Source: a virus. Taken from it: a stretch of 27,562 bases of DNA. The position numbers were made by a program, and so were the translations under genes. The DNA lies in IMG/VR virus record IMGVR_UViG_3300037187_000044, positions 1-27,562 of that record. The stretch is one strand, 5' to 3'. The notes under the pieces were generated by a model. That model was not told where the DNA came from and did not search any database. It was given only the letters and a program-made list of their open reading frames with translations. Positions 1 through 7,457 of the stretch are shown one piece after another. Numbering within the stretch: position 1 is the first letter of the stretch; every line of letters begins with the position of its first letter.

Positions 1-1
1 G

Positions 2-292
2 GCCGCGGACCAGACCACAAACCCCGGGGTGTATGGATACTTCGTGGAAGTGGGCCACCGCTCACCGGGCAAGGGATTAAACAACAATCCTGAATACCGC
101 CGCGCCTCCGCAGCCGGCCGCAAACAGGGCAAGCGGCTCAATACCTACACGAATCCTTCTTCCCGCGGCTATGGAAACCTGACCACTCCGCCCTATCCGT
201 GGCTGGAACCGGCATTCGATCAGAGTAAAGACGCTGCATTCGCAAAGATGGGGGAAGTGATCGAGCACGACCTAGGAGAGCTCGGACTTTAG
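2..292 (+). CDS. HK97 gp10-like tail completion protein (C-terminal part)
   Basis: The reading frame is open from base 2, so the gene begins upstream of the window; only about 96 residues are visible. The segment GVYGYFVEVGHRSP followed by PYPWLEPAFDQSKDAAFAKM matches the end of HK97 gp10-type proteins, where a '(F)(L/V)E(F/V)G' strand is followed by 'RPFLRPAFD..K' and a final helix. Proteins of this family sit at the head-tail interface and help complete or terminate the tail tube. The stop TAG (290-292) overlaps the stop of the leftward gene that follows. A GTG at 29 is in frame but would remove the family's N-terminal part, so it is not the true start. The next rightward gene is the tape measure gene. 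Confidence 0.62.
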   Translation, partial: AADQTTNPGVYGYFVEVGHRSPGKGLNNNPEYRRASAAGRKQGKRLNTYTNPSSRGYGNLTTPPYPWLEPAFDQSKDAAFAKMGEVIEHDLGELGL

Positions 293-612
293 CGCGTCTG
301 CGCTCCGAAGGCAGCCGCAATCCGCGTTTGGCGAGCCCCTTCTTCGTTCATGAAGGCATCGGCTTCATGCGATCCCAGCTCATCATCGAGCGTGCAGAGA
401 CTGTCAAACTCCGCCTTGGCGCCAATCGATTCGAGGCGCTGCCCAAGAGTACCGTGATCATCGCGCGAGAAGCGGTCGAAGAGAGCATCTACATGTTCCT
501 GATAGGTTTGCCCCCCGATAGCATCGTGGCAGGAAACGGGCCGTTTCTCGCTGGCCGCTGCCACGGCAATGGCCAGCGCCGAACATAAGAGTAAAGCGAA
601 CTTAAGTTTCAT
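289..612 (-). CDS. Small secreted protein with signal peptide (candidate moron)
   Basis: A 107-residue protein of unrecognised family. It starts with a textbook Sec signal peptide (two Lys, then a hydrophobic core at about residues 5-17, ending in an AAAS region), so the mature part of about 85 residues is probably exported. The mature part is acidic and has two Cys (about residues 28 and 73) that could form a disulfide. It is transcribed against the surrounding tail genes from its own good promoter, and its stop overlaps the stop of the upstream tail gene. A lone reversed gene with its own promoter and a signal peptide is the classic layout of a moron, an accessory gene expressed from the prophage to alter the host. 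Exact function unknown. The ATG at 612 is chosen because it lies directly after the -10 box. Confidence 0.7.
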   Translation of the reverse strand: MKLKFALLLCSALAIAVAAASEKRPVSCHDAIGGQTYQEHVDALFDRFSRDDHGTLGQRLESIGAKAEFDSLCTLDDELGSHEADAFMNEEGARQTRIAAAFGAQTR

Positions 613-659
613 GGCGCGATCCTAGCAGCCCGGATCGCGAAGTCAAGCACGAACGTGCT
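613..659 (-). promoter_or_regulatory. Leaderless promoter and palindrome of the secreted-protein gene
   Basis: Reading leftward: -35 TTGACT (646-641), 16-nt spacer, -10 TAGGAT (624-619), then only six bases before the ATG at 612. Transcription would begin about at the start codon, so the mRNA is probably leaderless; no Shine-Dalgarno is present. A palindrome AGCACG-AA-CGTGCT (646-659) abuts the -35 box, a good place for an operator. A second inverted repeat, CGCGATCC-N9-GGATCGCG, spans the spacer and -10 box and contains two GATC sites. Confidence 0.62.
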
Positions 660-701
660 ACCCGCAGCGAATACTTTTTATTCCTTCTCGACTCAACTCC
701 T

Positions 702-3700
702 ATGGCTACTCTCAATGTAGGCGCGATGGCGGCCCGGCTGGGCCTCGATCCCTCAGACTTCCTCGACAAGATGAAGGGCGTGCAGGGATTCAACGGCTTC
801 GCTTCGGCCGAAATGTCGCGGCAGTGGAAGAAGACCGGACGCGATGGCCAGGAAGGCCTGCGCCTGATCGACGAAGCGCTCGGTATCCACGTAGCCCGGC
901 CCGTCGCGCGCATCGTGAGCGAGACCTTTCCCGCACTCGGGAAGGCCATGTCGAGCGTGTTGCCCACCGTGGCCTTTGGCGCCCTGGGCTATGCCATCTT
1001 CGAATTTGGCGAGCACGTTGCCCAGAAGATGACGGAGGCCAAAAAGAAAGAAGAGGAATATTCCGACGCCGTCCGTAAGACGCAGACCGTTTATGCGGAG
1101 TCCTCGGCCAAGAACGAACATTCAATCGACGCCGTGCGCGCAAAGCTGGCTGCTCTCAAAGGCGATCAGAGCGCCGAATTCAAATTCAAGGTGGCATCGA
1201 TCGACAGCCAGAATGTGGCAGACCTGGCGAAGCAGGTAGATGAACTGGTGGATGCCGAACGCCGGGAAGCCGCGGCCAACGCCGCGCGCATGGGCACTTG
1301 GGCCGCACTCGCTAATATCTGGCACGGTATCGTCTCGACCGATGCGGAGCTTGGGGCCGAGAAAATCGGCGCCCAGGTCAAGATCTTCCAGGAGAAATTC
1401 GCCGACCTCGCCCGCACCGACGGCCTCGCCGGCACCACCACCGCCGCGGCCTACCTGAACAAGGAACTGGACGCCGCGAAAAAGACTCTCGACGACATGC
1501 AGGCAAAGGCCGGCAAGATGATCCTCGCGCCCTCCGTGGGTATGGGTGCGGCGCCCCAGGCGCGTTTGATCGTTACCCCGGAAGAGCTGGCGGCGGCCAA
1601 TGCCTATTACGCGGCGCTCCAAAAGGCTGCTGCCCTGCAGAAGCAGATCGTCACCGATAAAGGCGATGCGGAGAAAAAGGTCGCGGCAATCGAAGCCGGC
1701 GCGCGTCACGCCGAGCAGCTCCGCAGTGAGATTGAGCAGATCCACCGGCTCGGCCAGACGTCGACGGCGGCGGCCGCCGCCGCGGAACTTTTGGCGGCCA
1801 GCACGGGAAAAGGGACGGCCGCCAGCATCTTGAACGCTGCAGCGGGCGAAGCCCAAAAGAAGATTCTGGATGCGACGGCCGAAGCCAACACAAAACTTTT
1901 CAGCGGCACGCATCAGCCGGTGTCGAGCGATAAGACCGTGCAGGATGCCCTGGCCGAATACGCGGTCATCGAGCGCCGGAATGCTCTCGTCGACCAGAGC
2001 GCAAAGTCAGTCGAAGAATTCAATCGCAAACTTGGGGAACAGAGCACGCACGATGATGAACGTATTTCAGCCCTGAACGCCGAAGCCGACGCTCACGGCA
2101 AGGTTGCTGGCGAGCAGGCGAAAGACCTGGCGACGCTGGTCCCGCTGCGCGAGGAACTGCAGCACCTCAAGGACGTGTATGCCAGCCTGCCGGCCGCCGA
2201 TAAGAGAGTGCCCGCGATCGGACCGCCGGCCAATGAGGATCAGGCCTTCGCGCAGCAACTAGCCGCGCAGATTGCCAGAGGCGCGGCGGGGCTGCAGGCG
2301 GAGACGGAAAAGAAAACCAACGTCATCCTTCCCGCAATCCAGACGGGCGCCTTTCGCGGGGAGTTAAACAAAATCGAAGAGCAGATGAAATCGCTCGCCG
2401 GCGCCGAAGTTTCACCGTTTGCGAAGATCGACGCCGAAGTGCAGAAACTGACTCACGATCTGAGTCTCACGTCACCACAGGCAGAGGAATTACACCGCGC
2501 TCTTATCTCTGTGCAGAGCGTCAAGATTGCCGGCGAGTTCGAAAAGGTTGCCGAGAAATTAAAGGAAGCGGGAATCGAGACCGCCGCTCTCGCCTCGGGA
2601 TCTCCGTTCGCCAAATTGGATGCGGAAGCGCAGAAACTTGGGCGCGAATTCGGCCTGTTGCCACAGCAGATTGCATTGGTGCGCCAGGGCCTGATCGAAC
2701 TGCAGGCTCTCGAAAACGCGGGCAAAGCCTTCGGCGCCGCCGACTCCATGAATGCCGGCGGAGGCAAGATGCAGGAGCTGCGCCAGCAGATGGACGCGCT
2801 CAGCCGCGCCTCGAGCACCGGCCGCACCGATGACGGCACCGCACTTTCAGCCGACGACTTGGCCGCGGTGCGCCTGGAAATGCAGGCCATTCAGGGGGAA
2901 CAAGACCAGATCCTGCTCAAGACCGGCGGCATCGATGCCGGAATCAAGGCCTGGGCCGATGACCTACAGCGTGTGAAATCGGAAGGCGAGTTTGTTTTCG
3001 ACATACTGAATCAGGCCTCCAAGGGCTTTGAAGACAACGCGGCAAAATCGCTGATCGACATGCTGGACGCCCAGAAGGGCGGCCACCGCAAGATGATCCA
3101 GGAGCTGCGCACCATGTGGGCCGGCTATTTCAACAGCCTGGCCGAGATGGCAATTAAGCATGGCCTGGCGGAGCTGCTGGCGCCGATCGGCAAACAGATT
3201 ACCGGGCCACTCGGGAAATTGTTCGGGAAATCGGCCGGTGCCGCTACGGGAGCTGCGGGCGCGGCCAGTATGACCACCGCCGGCACCATGTTGCAATCGG
3301 CTGCCACCGCGCTGCTGAGTGCGGCCGCGGCCTTGCGCGCAAGCTCCATGAGCGGAGGCGGCGGTCTGTTTAGCGGCGGCGGAGCTGGTGACGCCATCGA
3401 TGCGGGCGCTCCAATTCCATTCTTTGCCGAAGGCGGCGATGCTACACCTGGATCCAGTTTTATCTCCGGAGAAGCCGGCGCCGAAGAAGTGAGCCTCAAT
3501 CGCTCCGGAGGTGCGCACGTTACGCCGCTCGGCATGGGCGGCGGTAAAGGCGGTGACGTCTACCAGCATTTCGATCAGCGCGGCGCCGTGGTCACCGAGG
3601 ACCTCATGACGAAAGGCGATGCCCTGCGTATGGCGTCCATGACCGAAATGCGCTCCGTGAACAAAGCCGTGGCTCTCAGCAGTGAGATCGCACGGCGCTC

Positions 3701-3713
3701 GTTAGGAAGATAA
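702..3713 (+). CDS. Tail tape measure protein
   Basis: 1003 residues. It acts as the ruler that sets tail length and is ejected with the DNA. Evidence: very long Ala/Lys/Glu-rich helical protein; hydrophobic segment at about residues 78-107 (ALGKAMSSVLPTVAFGALGY...), as in most tape measures; long coiled-coil region (about 110-530); two imperfect tandem repeats beginning SPFAKIDAE at residue 571 and SPFAKLDAE at 634 (period 63 residues); a C-terminal part with AMIKHGL-like helices, a Gly-rich stretch (about 880-900) and the signature FAEGGDATPGSSFISGEAGAEE that ends lambda-GpH-type tape measures. No clear Shine-Dalgarno precedes ATG 702. The 63 bp encoding residues 78-98 recur exactly in a leftward gene near 24.2 kb. 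The usual tail-tube and chaperone genes are not found immediately upstream. Confidence 0.92.
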   Translation: MATLNVGAMAARLGLDPSDFLDKMKGVQGFNGFASAEMSRQWKKTGRDGQEGLRLIDEALGIHVARPVARIVSETFPALGKAMSSVLPTVAFGALGYAIFEFGEHVAQKMTEAKKKEEEYSDAVRKTQTVYAESSAKNEHSIDAVRAKLAALKGDQSAEFKFKVASIDSQNVADLAKQVDELVDAERREAAANAARMGTWAALANIWHGIVSTDAELGAEKIGAQVKIFQEKFADLARTDGLAGTTTAAAYLNKELDAAKKTLDDMQAKAGKMILAPSVGMGAAPQARLIVTPEELAAANAYYAALQKAAALQKQIVTDKGDAEKKVAAIEAGARHAEQLRSEIEQIHRLGQTSTAAAAAAELLAASTGKGTAASILNAAAGEAQKKILDATAEANTKLFSGTHQPVSSDKTVQDALAEYAVIERRNALVDQSAKSVEEFNRKLGEQSTHDDERISALNAEADAHGKVAGEQAKDLATLVPLREELQHLKDVYASLPAADKRVPAIGPPANEDQAFAQQLAAQIARGAAGLQAETEKKTNVILPAIQTGAFRGELNKIEEQMKSLAGAEVSPFAKIDAEVQKLTHDLSLTSPQAEELHRALISVQSVKIAGEFEKVAEKLKEAGIETAALASGSPFAKLDAEAQKLGREFGLLPQQIALVRQGLIELQALENAGKAFGAADSMNAGGGKMQELRQQMDALSRASSTGRTDDGTALSADDLAAVRLEMQAIQGEQDQILLKTGGIDAGIKAWADDLQRVKSEGEFVFDILNQASKGFEDNAAKSLIDMLDAQKGGHRKMIQELRTMWAGYFNSLAEMAIKHGLAELLAPIGKQITGPLGKLFGKSAGAATGAAGAASMTTAGTMLQSAATALLSAAAALRASSMSGGGGLFSGGGAGDAIDAGAPIPFFAEGGDATPGSSFISGEAGAEEVSLNRSGGAHVTPLGMGGGKGGDVYQHFDQRGAVVTEDLMTKGDALRMASMTEMRSVNKAVALSSEIARRSLGR

Positions 3714-4351
3714 TGCCTTTTACCTACCCCCTCACGCCGCCGGTGATTGCCGGCATCGGCCCGCTCGAGTTCACGCTCGCGCTCGAAGCCATCGTCGCCG
3801 AGAACGATTCCCCTTTTGATTTTTCGGAACAGGTCTTCCTCTGGCCTGGCGACATGTTCACCGCCGAACTGACCATGCCGCCCATGCAACTGGTGCAGGG
3901 AGAGCAGTGGGTTTCTTTTCTCGCCATGCTGGTGGGCAAGTACGGAACGTTCCTGATGGGCGATTACAACCGGCCCACAGCGCAAGGCCCAATGAGCGGG
4001 GCCCCGGTAGTGAACGGGGCGAACGCCAGCGGCTCGAACCAACTCCTGGTGCGTGCTGCAACGGCTTCCATTACGAATTGGGCCGTGGCCGGCGATTACA
4101 TTCAGGTGACAGCAGCCGGCGGCCTGCAACGGATCCACAAAGTTCTGGCCAATGCCAACAGCTCCTCCGGCGGTCTGGTCACGCTGCAGATTCGTCCGAG
4201 CATTCGCGAGGCGCTTGCGGATGGCGTCACTATCGTCACCGCCAACTGTGCGGGCACTTTCCGCCTACAATCGAATCAGACGCCATGGAAGGTCGACAAG
4301 AACAAGGTTTACACGATCAGCTTCAAAGCCCGAGAGGCGATGCTGCCATGA
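3713..4351 (+). CDS. Distal tail / tail-tip assembly protein
   Basis: 212 residues. Starts in a TAATG overlap with the tape measure stop, so translation is coupled. The pattern of an N-terminal PFTYPLTPP start, a 'FLWPGDMFTAELTMPPM' strand pair, 'WVSFLAMLVGKYGTFLMGD', a central Gly/Ala-rich insertion, and 'FRLQSNQTPWKVD...YTISFKAREA' at the end matches a conserved siphophage tail protein found directly after the tape measure, thought to join tail tube and tip (distal tail-like). I recognise the family by pattern only. The position tape measure - this gene - hub - peptidase - tip protein is the standard siphophage order. Confidence 0.72.
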   Translation: MPFTYPLTPPVIAGIGPLEFTLALEAIVAENDSPFDFSEQVFLWPGDMFTAELTMPPMQLVQGEQWVSFLAMLVGKYGTFLMGDYNRPTAQGPMSGAPVVNGANASGSNQLLVRAATASITNWAVAGDYIQVTAAGGLQRIHKVLANANSSSGGLVTLQIRPSIREALADGVTIVTANCAGTFRLQSNQTPWKVDKNKVYTISFKAREAMLP

Positions 4352-4581
4352 GTTCCAACTGGCCCACGCGGCCGCATCATCAATATGTGGATATGAAGCC
4401 GTTGACCCCGGCCGAACAGCAAGCCGTCAAGCCCGTGGAATGGAATGCGGCCAGAGCCTGCTTTGAAGGTTTCCAGACGGCCGTAATCAATTGGGTCCCT
4501 CCGATGGAATGGGACGATCTGCCCGAGACCCTCCGTGCCGGATGGCTCGCCGCCGCAAGAGCGGCTCGCAGCAGCTTCTAG
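4348..4581 (+). CDS. Small conserved tail-module protein
   Basis: 77 residues, beginning MSSNWPTRPHHQYVD. Its ATG overlaps the previous stop (ATGA), showing translational coupling. The protein has no signal peptide or membrane segment; it contains a Trp-rich stretch (NWVPPMEWDDLPETLRAGW) likely to form short helices. No known fold recognised. Because it is coupled between two tail-tip genes it is probably a minor tail or assembly factor. An alternative is a leader whose translation opens the downstream gene, whose start lies 24 bases beyond its stop. Confidence 0.6.
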   Translation: MSSNWPTRPHHQYVDMKPLTPAEQQAVKPVEWNAARACFEGFQTAVINWVPPMEWDDLPETLRAGWLAAARAARSSF

Positions 4582-4604
4582 CAATTTTCCCCGTTTGCCT
4601 CGCC

Positions 4605-6983
4605 ATGCCCCGATCTCTTTCCCCCACATTTCTAGCGCAGCTTGGCAGCACGGGCTCATCGCAGCCCGTGCTTTTTGTGGTGCTGGCATTCGCCGACCAA
4701 ACGCTTTATCTGTTCAACGGCATTGGCAGCTTTGTGGCCGCCGGATCCCCCTATAGCCCGCTTTCCACGTTTCCTTATGGGCAGACCTTCACGGGCGTGG
4801 GCTGGCTGGGAAAACTTTCCTCCATTCCTCAGACCAGTAAAGTGCAGGCGCAGGGCATCACGCTGGCGCTTTCCGGCATCCCCTCGGCCCTGGTGAATGA
4901 AGCCGTGGCGCAGGTGCGCATCACGGGCACTGCCACCGTGTACCTCGGTTTTTTCAACCCCTCCACCGGCGCCCTGATTCCCGATCCGTTGCAGCTCTTC
5001 GCGGGCGCGCTCGATGTTCCCACACTCGATGATTCCGGCGCGACCAGCACGCTCTCCATCACCGCCGAAAATCCCCTGCTGCAATTGAACGAAGCGCCGA
5101 ATCGCCAGTTCGATGACATGGACCAGCAGATTTATTTCCCCGGCGATCTCGGTCTGAGCTTCCTGGGCGCGCTGGGAAACCTGGCGCTGTTCTGGCCAGC
5201 GCCGGTCGCGAATGCCAGCGTGTTCGCCGTGGACTTTATTTTGACGCCGAATGGCGCCGATATCGGCGTGGGCGACACGCTCCAGATGTCCGCCACACTC
5301 AACTACAGCGACACCAGCTACTACACCATTACCGGCAGCGGCCACTCGGGCAGCGGGGCGGCGTGGATAGGCGGCATTTCGAGCAGCAATCCAAAGATCG
5401 CGACCGTGAACGAAAACGGACTGGTGACGGGCATCAGCCCCGGCATCTGTCTGATCATCGTGCGCGCCGTCTATCCCTACGGTACCCCCGCGCCCGCGTC
5501 CGAGAAACGCGTGGCCTGCACCGTCATCGTGAGCAGCGGCGCAGCTCCGGGCAATCTTCTAATGGGAGCGAGCACGAGCACGCCCGGCGGTGTTCGGCAG
5601 ATATCGACCGCCTCCAACCTCATCAGTCAATATCCGATCACGAGCAGCGATTCTGTCTGGACTGCAAATGGCGGCACGATTGTCCTGTCCGGGGGCATGT
5701 GCGTCGATGCTTCGGGCAATATGTACATTTTCGATGCCGGCGGCAGCGCGATCTACAAGGTTCCATTTGCCAGTGGTGTTGCGGTTAGGATTGCTGGCAC
5801 CGGAACCGCTGGGCACTCTGGCGACGGCGGAGCAGCCACAAGCGCTCAAATCGCCAGTACCTCGACAGGGATCGCCGTGGATGCGGCGGGCAACGTTTAT
5901 TACTGCGATTACCAGTATGTGCGGGCCATTAACATGCAGCCGACGACGCAAACGCTTCTGGGCGTGTCGATCCCCGCGGGCTGCATCGCAGGAGTGGCCG
6001 GAATTTGGAATTCAGGGGGCTATACGGGAGATAGTGGCGCTGCCACGTTGGCTCACTTAAATACCCCCTGCGGCGTGGCGTTCGATTCGGCGGGTAATTT
6101 GTACGTCGCCGATTCCAACAATAACGCCGTCAGGCAGGTCACCACGGCCGGGATCATCAACACATTCATTGGCGGCGGTGGTCCCGATATCGCGGGTCAC
6201 TCAACGCAGCACTCTGGCGATGGCGGCTCTTATCTGACGGCTCAAATCTGCGCTCCCACGGCGCTCTGCTTTGACGCTAACGAGAATCTCTACATCTTTT
6301 GCGCCAATACAGGAAATAGTTTCAGCAGTGGCGGCTCTCCGATCGGCAACGTTCTGCTCTATTCTTCGGTCACTCAAGTTGCAGCAGCCGTCGGCGTGTA
6401 CCCATCTGTGAGCACGGCTTATACGGCAACCGCAGTTGTCGGAGGAATTCCAGCAGGGAACCTGGCTGGAGGCATGTTGAACGTCGTAGGACTCACCGGC
6501 ACACCGGGAGTGGCGGACAACGGCGAATATGAACTCTGGCCGGGCGCAGGCAGCTCAGGTTTCGCTCTGCAAAACCCATACGGAGCCGTTCTAACGGGGG
6601 GCGCCGGAGCGGCCTATGCGGAGGGCGCCATACCGACCATTCGAGTGATCAATCTCAGCGCCACAACGCAAGTATGCTGCGGCATCTCCATCCCGGCCGG
6701 GGCTATCAACTCCGTGGCGGGGCTGCACTACGCAGGCTTCAGTGGCGACGGTGGGTCCGCTCTTTTCGCGCAGCTTGGCCTGAACACCTATGGGATCGCA
6801 GTTGATGGCGTGGGGAATCTTTATATCGCCGATATAAGCAATAAGCGCATCCGAATGGTCAACGCTGCCGGAACGATTAGCACTTATGCCGGCAACGGGA
6901 CCAATGCCAACACCGGAAATGGCGGCCCGCCTGGGGCGGCGGAAGTCCGGGTCTGGGAAGGTCTCTGCTTCGTGCTCTCCTAA
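4605..6983 (+). CDS. Tail hub protein fused to Ig-like domain and NHL beta-propeller
   Basis: 792 residues from ATG 4605 (the frame is open further upstream, but that would overlap the previous gene). Three parts are visible. (1) Residues 1-205: a tail hub-like domain with 'SIPQTSKVQAQGITLALSGIP', 'TVYLGFFNPSTGALIPDP' and 'STLSITAENPL', as in phage proteins that follow the distal tail protein. (2) About 208-300: a bacterial Ig-like (Big2-type) domain, 'GADIGVGDTLQMSATLNYSD ... SSSNPKIATVNENGLVTGISPG'. (3) About 335-790: at least five NHL-type repeats, e.g. GIAVDAAGNVYYCD, GVAFDSAGNLYVADSNNNAV, GIAVDGVGNLYIADISNKRI, each with a GDGGAA-type turn, interrupted by one other beta-rich module (about 580-680). 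The propeller is probably surface-exposed on the tail tip and may bind a receptor. NHL repeats of this style are common in Acidobacteria. Confidence 0.8.
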   Translation: MPRSLSPTFLAQLGSTGSSQPVLFVVLAFADQTLYLFNGIGSFVAAGSPYSPLSTFPYGQTFTGVGWLGKLSSIPQTSKVQAQGITLALSGIPSALVNEAVAQVRITGTATVYLGFFNPSTGALIPDPLQLFAGALDVPTLDDSGATSTLSITAENPLLQLNEAPNRQFDDMDQQIYFPGDLGLSFLGALGNLALFWPAPVANASVFAVDFILTPNGADIGVGDTLQMSATLNYSDTSYYTITGSGHSGSGAAWIGGISSSNPKIATVNENGLVTGISPGICLIIVRAVYPYGTPAPASEKRVACTVIVSSGAAPGNLLMGASTSTPGGVRQISTASNLISQYPITSSDSVWTANGGTIVLSGGMCVDASGNMYIFDAGGSAIYKVPFASGVAVRIAGTGTAGHSGDGGAATSAQIASTSTGIAVDAAGNVYYCDYQYVRAINMQPTTQTLLGVSIPAGCIAGVAGIWNSGGYTGDSGAATLAHLNTPCGVAFDSAGNLYVADSNNNAVRQVTTAGIINTFIGGGGPDIAGHSTQHSGDGGSYLTAQICAPTALCFDANENLYIFCANTGNSFSSGGSPIGNVLLYSSVTQVAAAVGVYPSVSTAYTATAVVGGIPAGNLAGGMLNVVGLTGTPGVADNGEYELWPGAGSSGFALQNPYGAVLTGGAGAAYAEGAIPTIRVINLSATTQVCCGISIPAGAINSVAGLHYAGFSGDGGSALFAQLGLNTYGIAVDGVGNLYIADISNKRIRMVNAAGTISTYAGNGTNANTGNGGPPGAAEVRVWEGLCFVLS

Positions 6984-6997
6984 TCCACGGTCACCCA

Positions 6998-7456
6998 ATG
7001 AAACTGAAACGATATTCCAACTGGCCTACCCGGCTGCATCTGCTTATCCAGAATTCGAAAGACGTCCCGTTCGATTGGGGGCGCCGCAACTGTGGCCTGT
7101 TCGTAACACAGTGGATTCGCGAGGCCACCGGCGTGGACCTGGGCGCTCCCTTCCTGGGCAAAGCTACCGATGAAGCCAGCGCGGAAGCGATCTTTCTAAA
7201 CGGCTTTTCCGGGCCCACTGCGCTCGGCGATTTTGCGGCTTCGATTGCGGCCGCCAATTCGATTGCGGAAGTACTGCCAGTCACCTACGCGCAGCGCGGC
7301 GATGTGGTTTGGGTGGATAACAGCACGGCTCTAAACCCCAGCGCTTATGGCGCCCTAGGCGTGGTGAGCACAGACGGCAAAAATGCCGTTTGTATGTCGG
7401 AAAAGGGAACGGTGCGCGTGCACATGCAGCACTGGAAACGCGCCTGGAGAATTTGA
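6998..7456 (+). CDS. NlpC/P60-like tail-associated cysteine peptidase
   Basis: 152 residues. The segment PFDWGRRNCGLFVTQWIREATG matches the active-site helix of a phage tail-tip cysteine peptidase family (consensus '(F)xWGxxDCCxFxAdWv'), with the presumed nucleophile in RRNCG; the residue before Cys is Asn where Asp is usual. A later 'VTYAQRGDVVWVDN' and 'YGALGVVSTDGKNAVCM' fit the beta core with its histidine/polar partners less clear. Such proteins sit at the tail tip and cut peptidoglycan during DNA entry. Placed between the hub and the tip attachment protein, as expected. The stop is only one base ahead of the next start. Confidence 0.72.
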   Translation: MKLKRYSNWPTRLHLLIQNSKDVPFDWGRRNCGLFVTQWIREATGVDLGAPFLGKATDEASAEAIFLNGFSGPTALGDFAASIAAANSIAEVLPVTYAQRGDVVWVDNSTALNPSAYGALGVVSTDGKNAVCMSEKGTVRVHMQHWKRAWRI

Positions 7457-7457
7457 A

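Noticed and set aside
932-994. Reading the 63-bp duplicate as a diversity-generating retroelement repeat pair
   Set aside because: No reverse transcriptase gene is visible, the copies are identical without adenine-specific changes, and the copies are in unrelated genes.
1122-1913. 263-residue minus-strand frame within the tape measure gene
   Set aside because: Shadow of the tape measure coding strand; low-complexity, no start signal. The same applies to minus frames at 2964-3569, 4656-5345 and 7761-8387.
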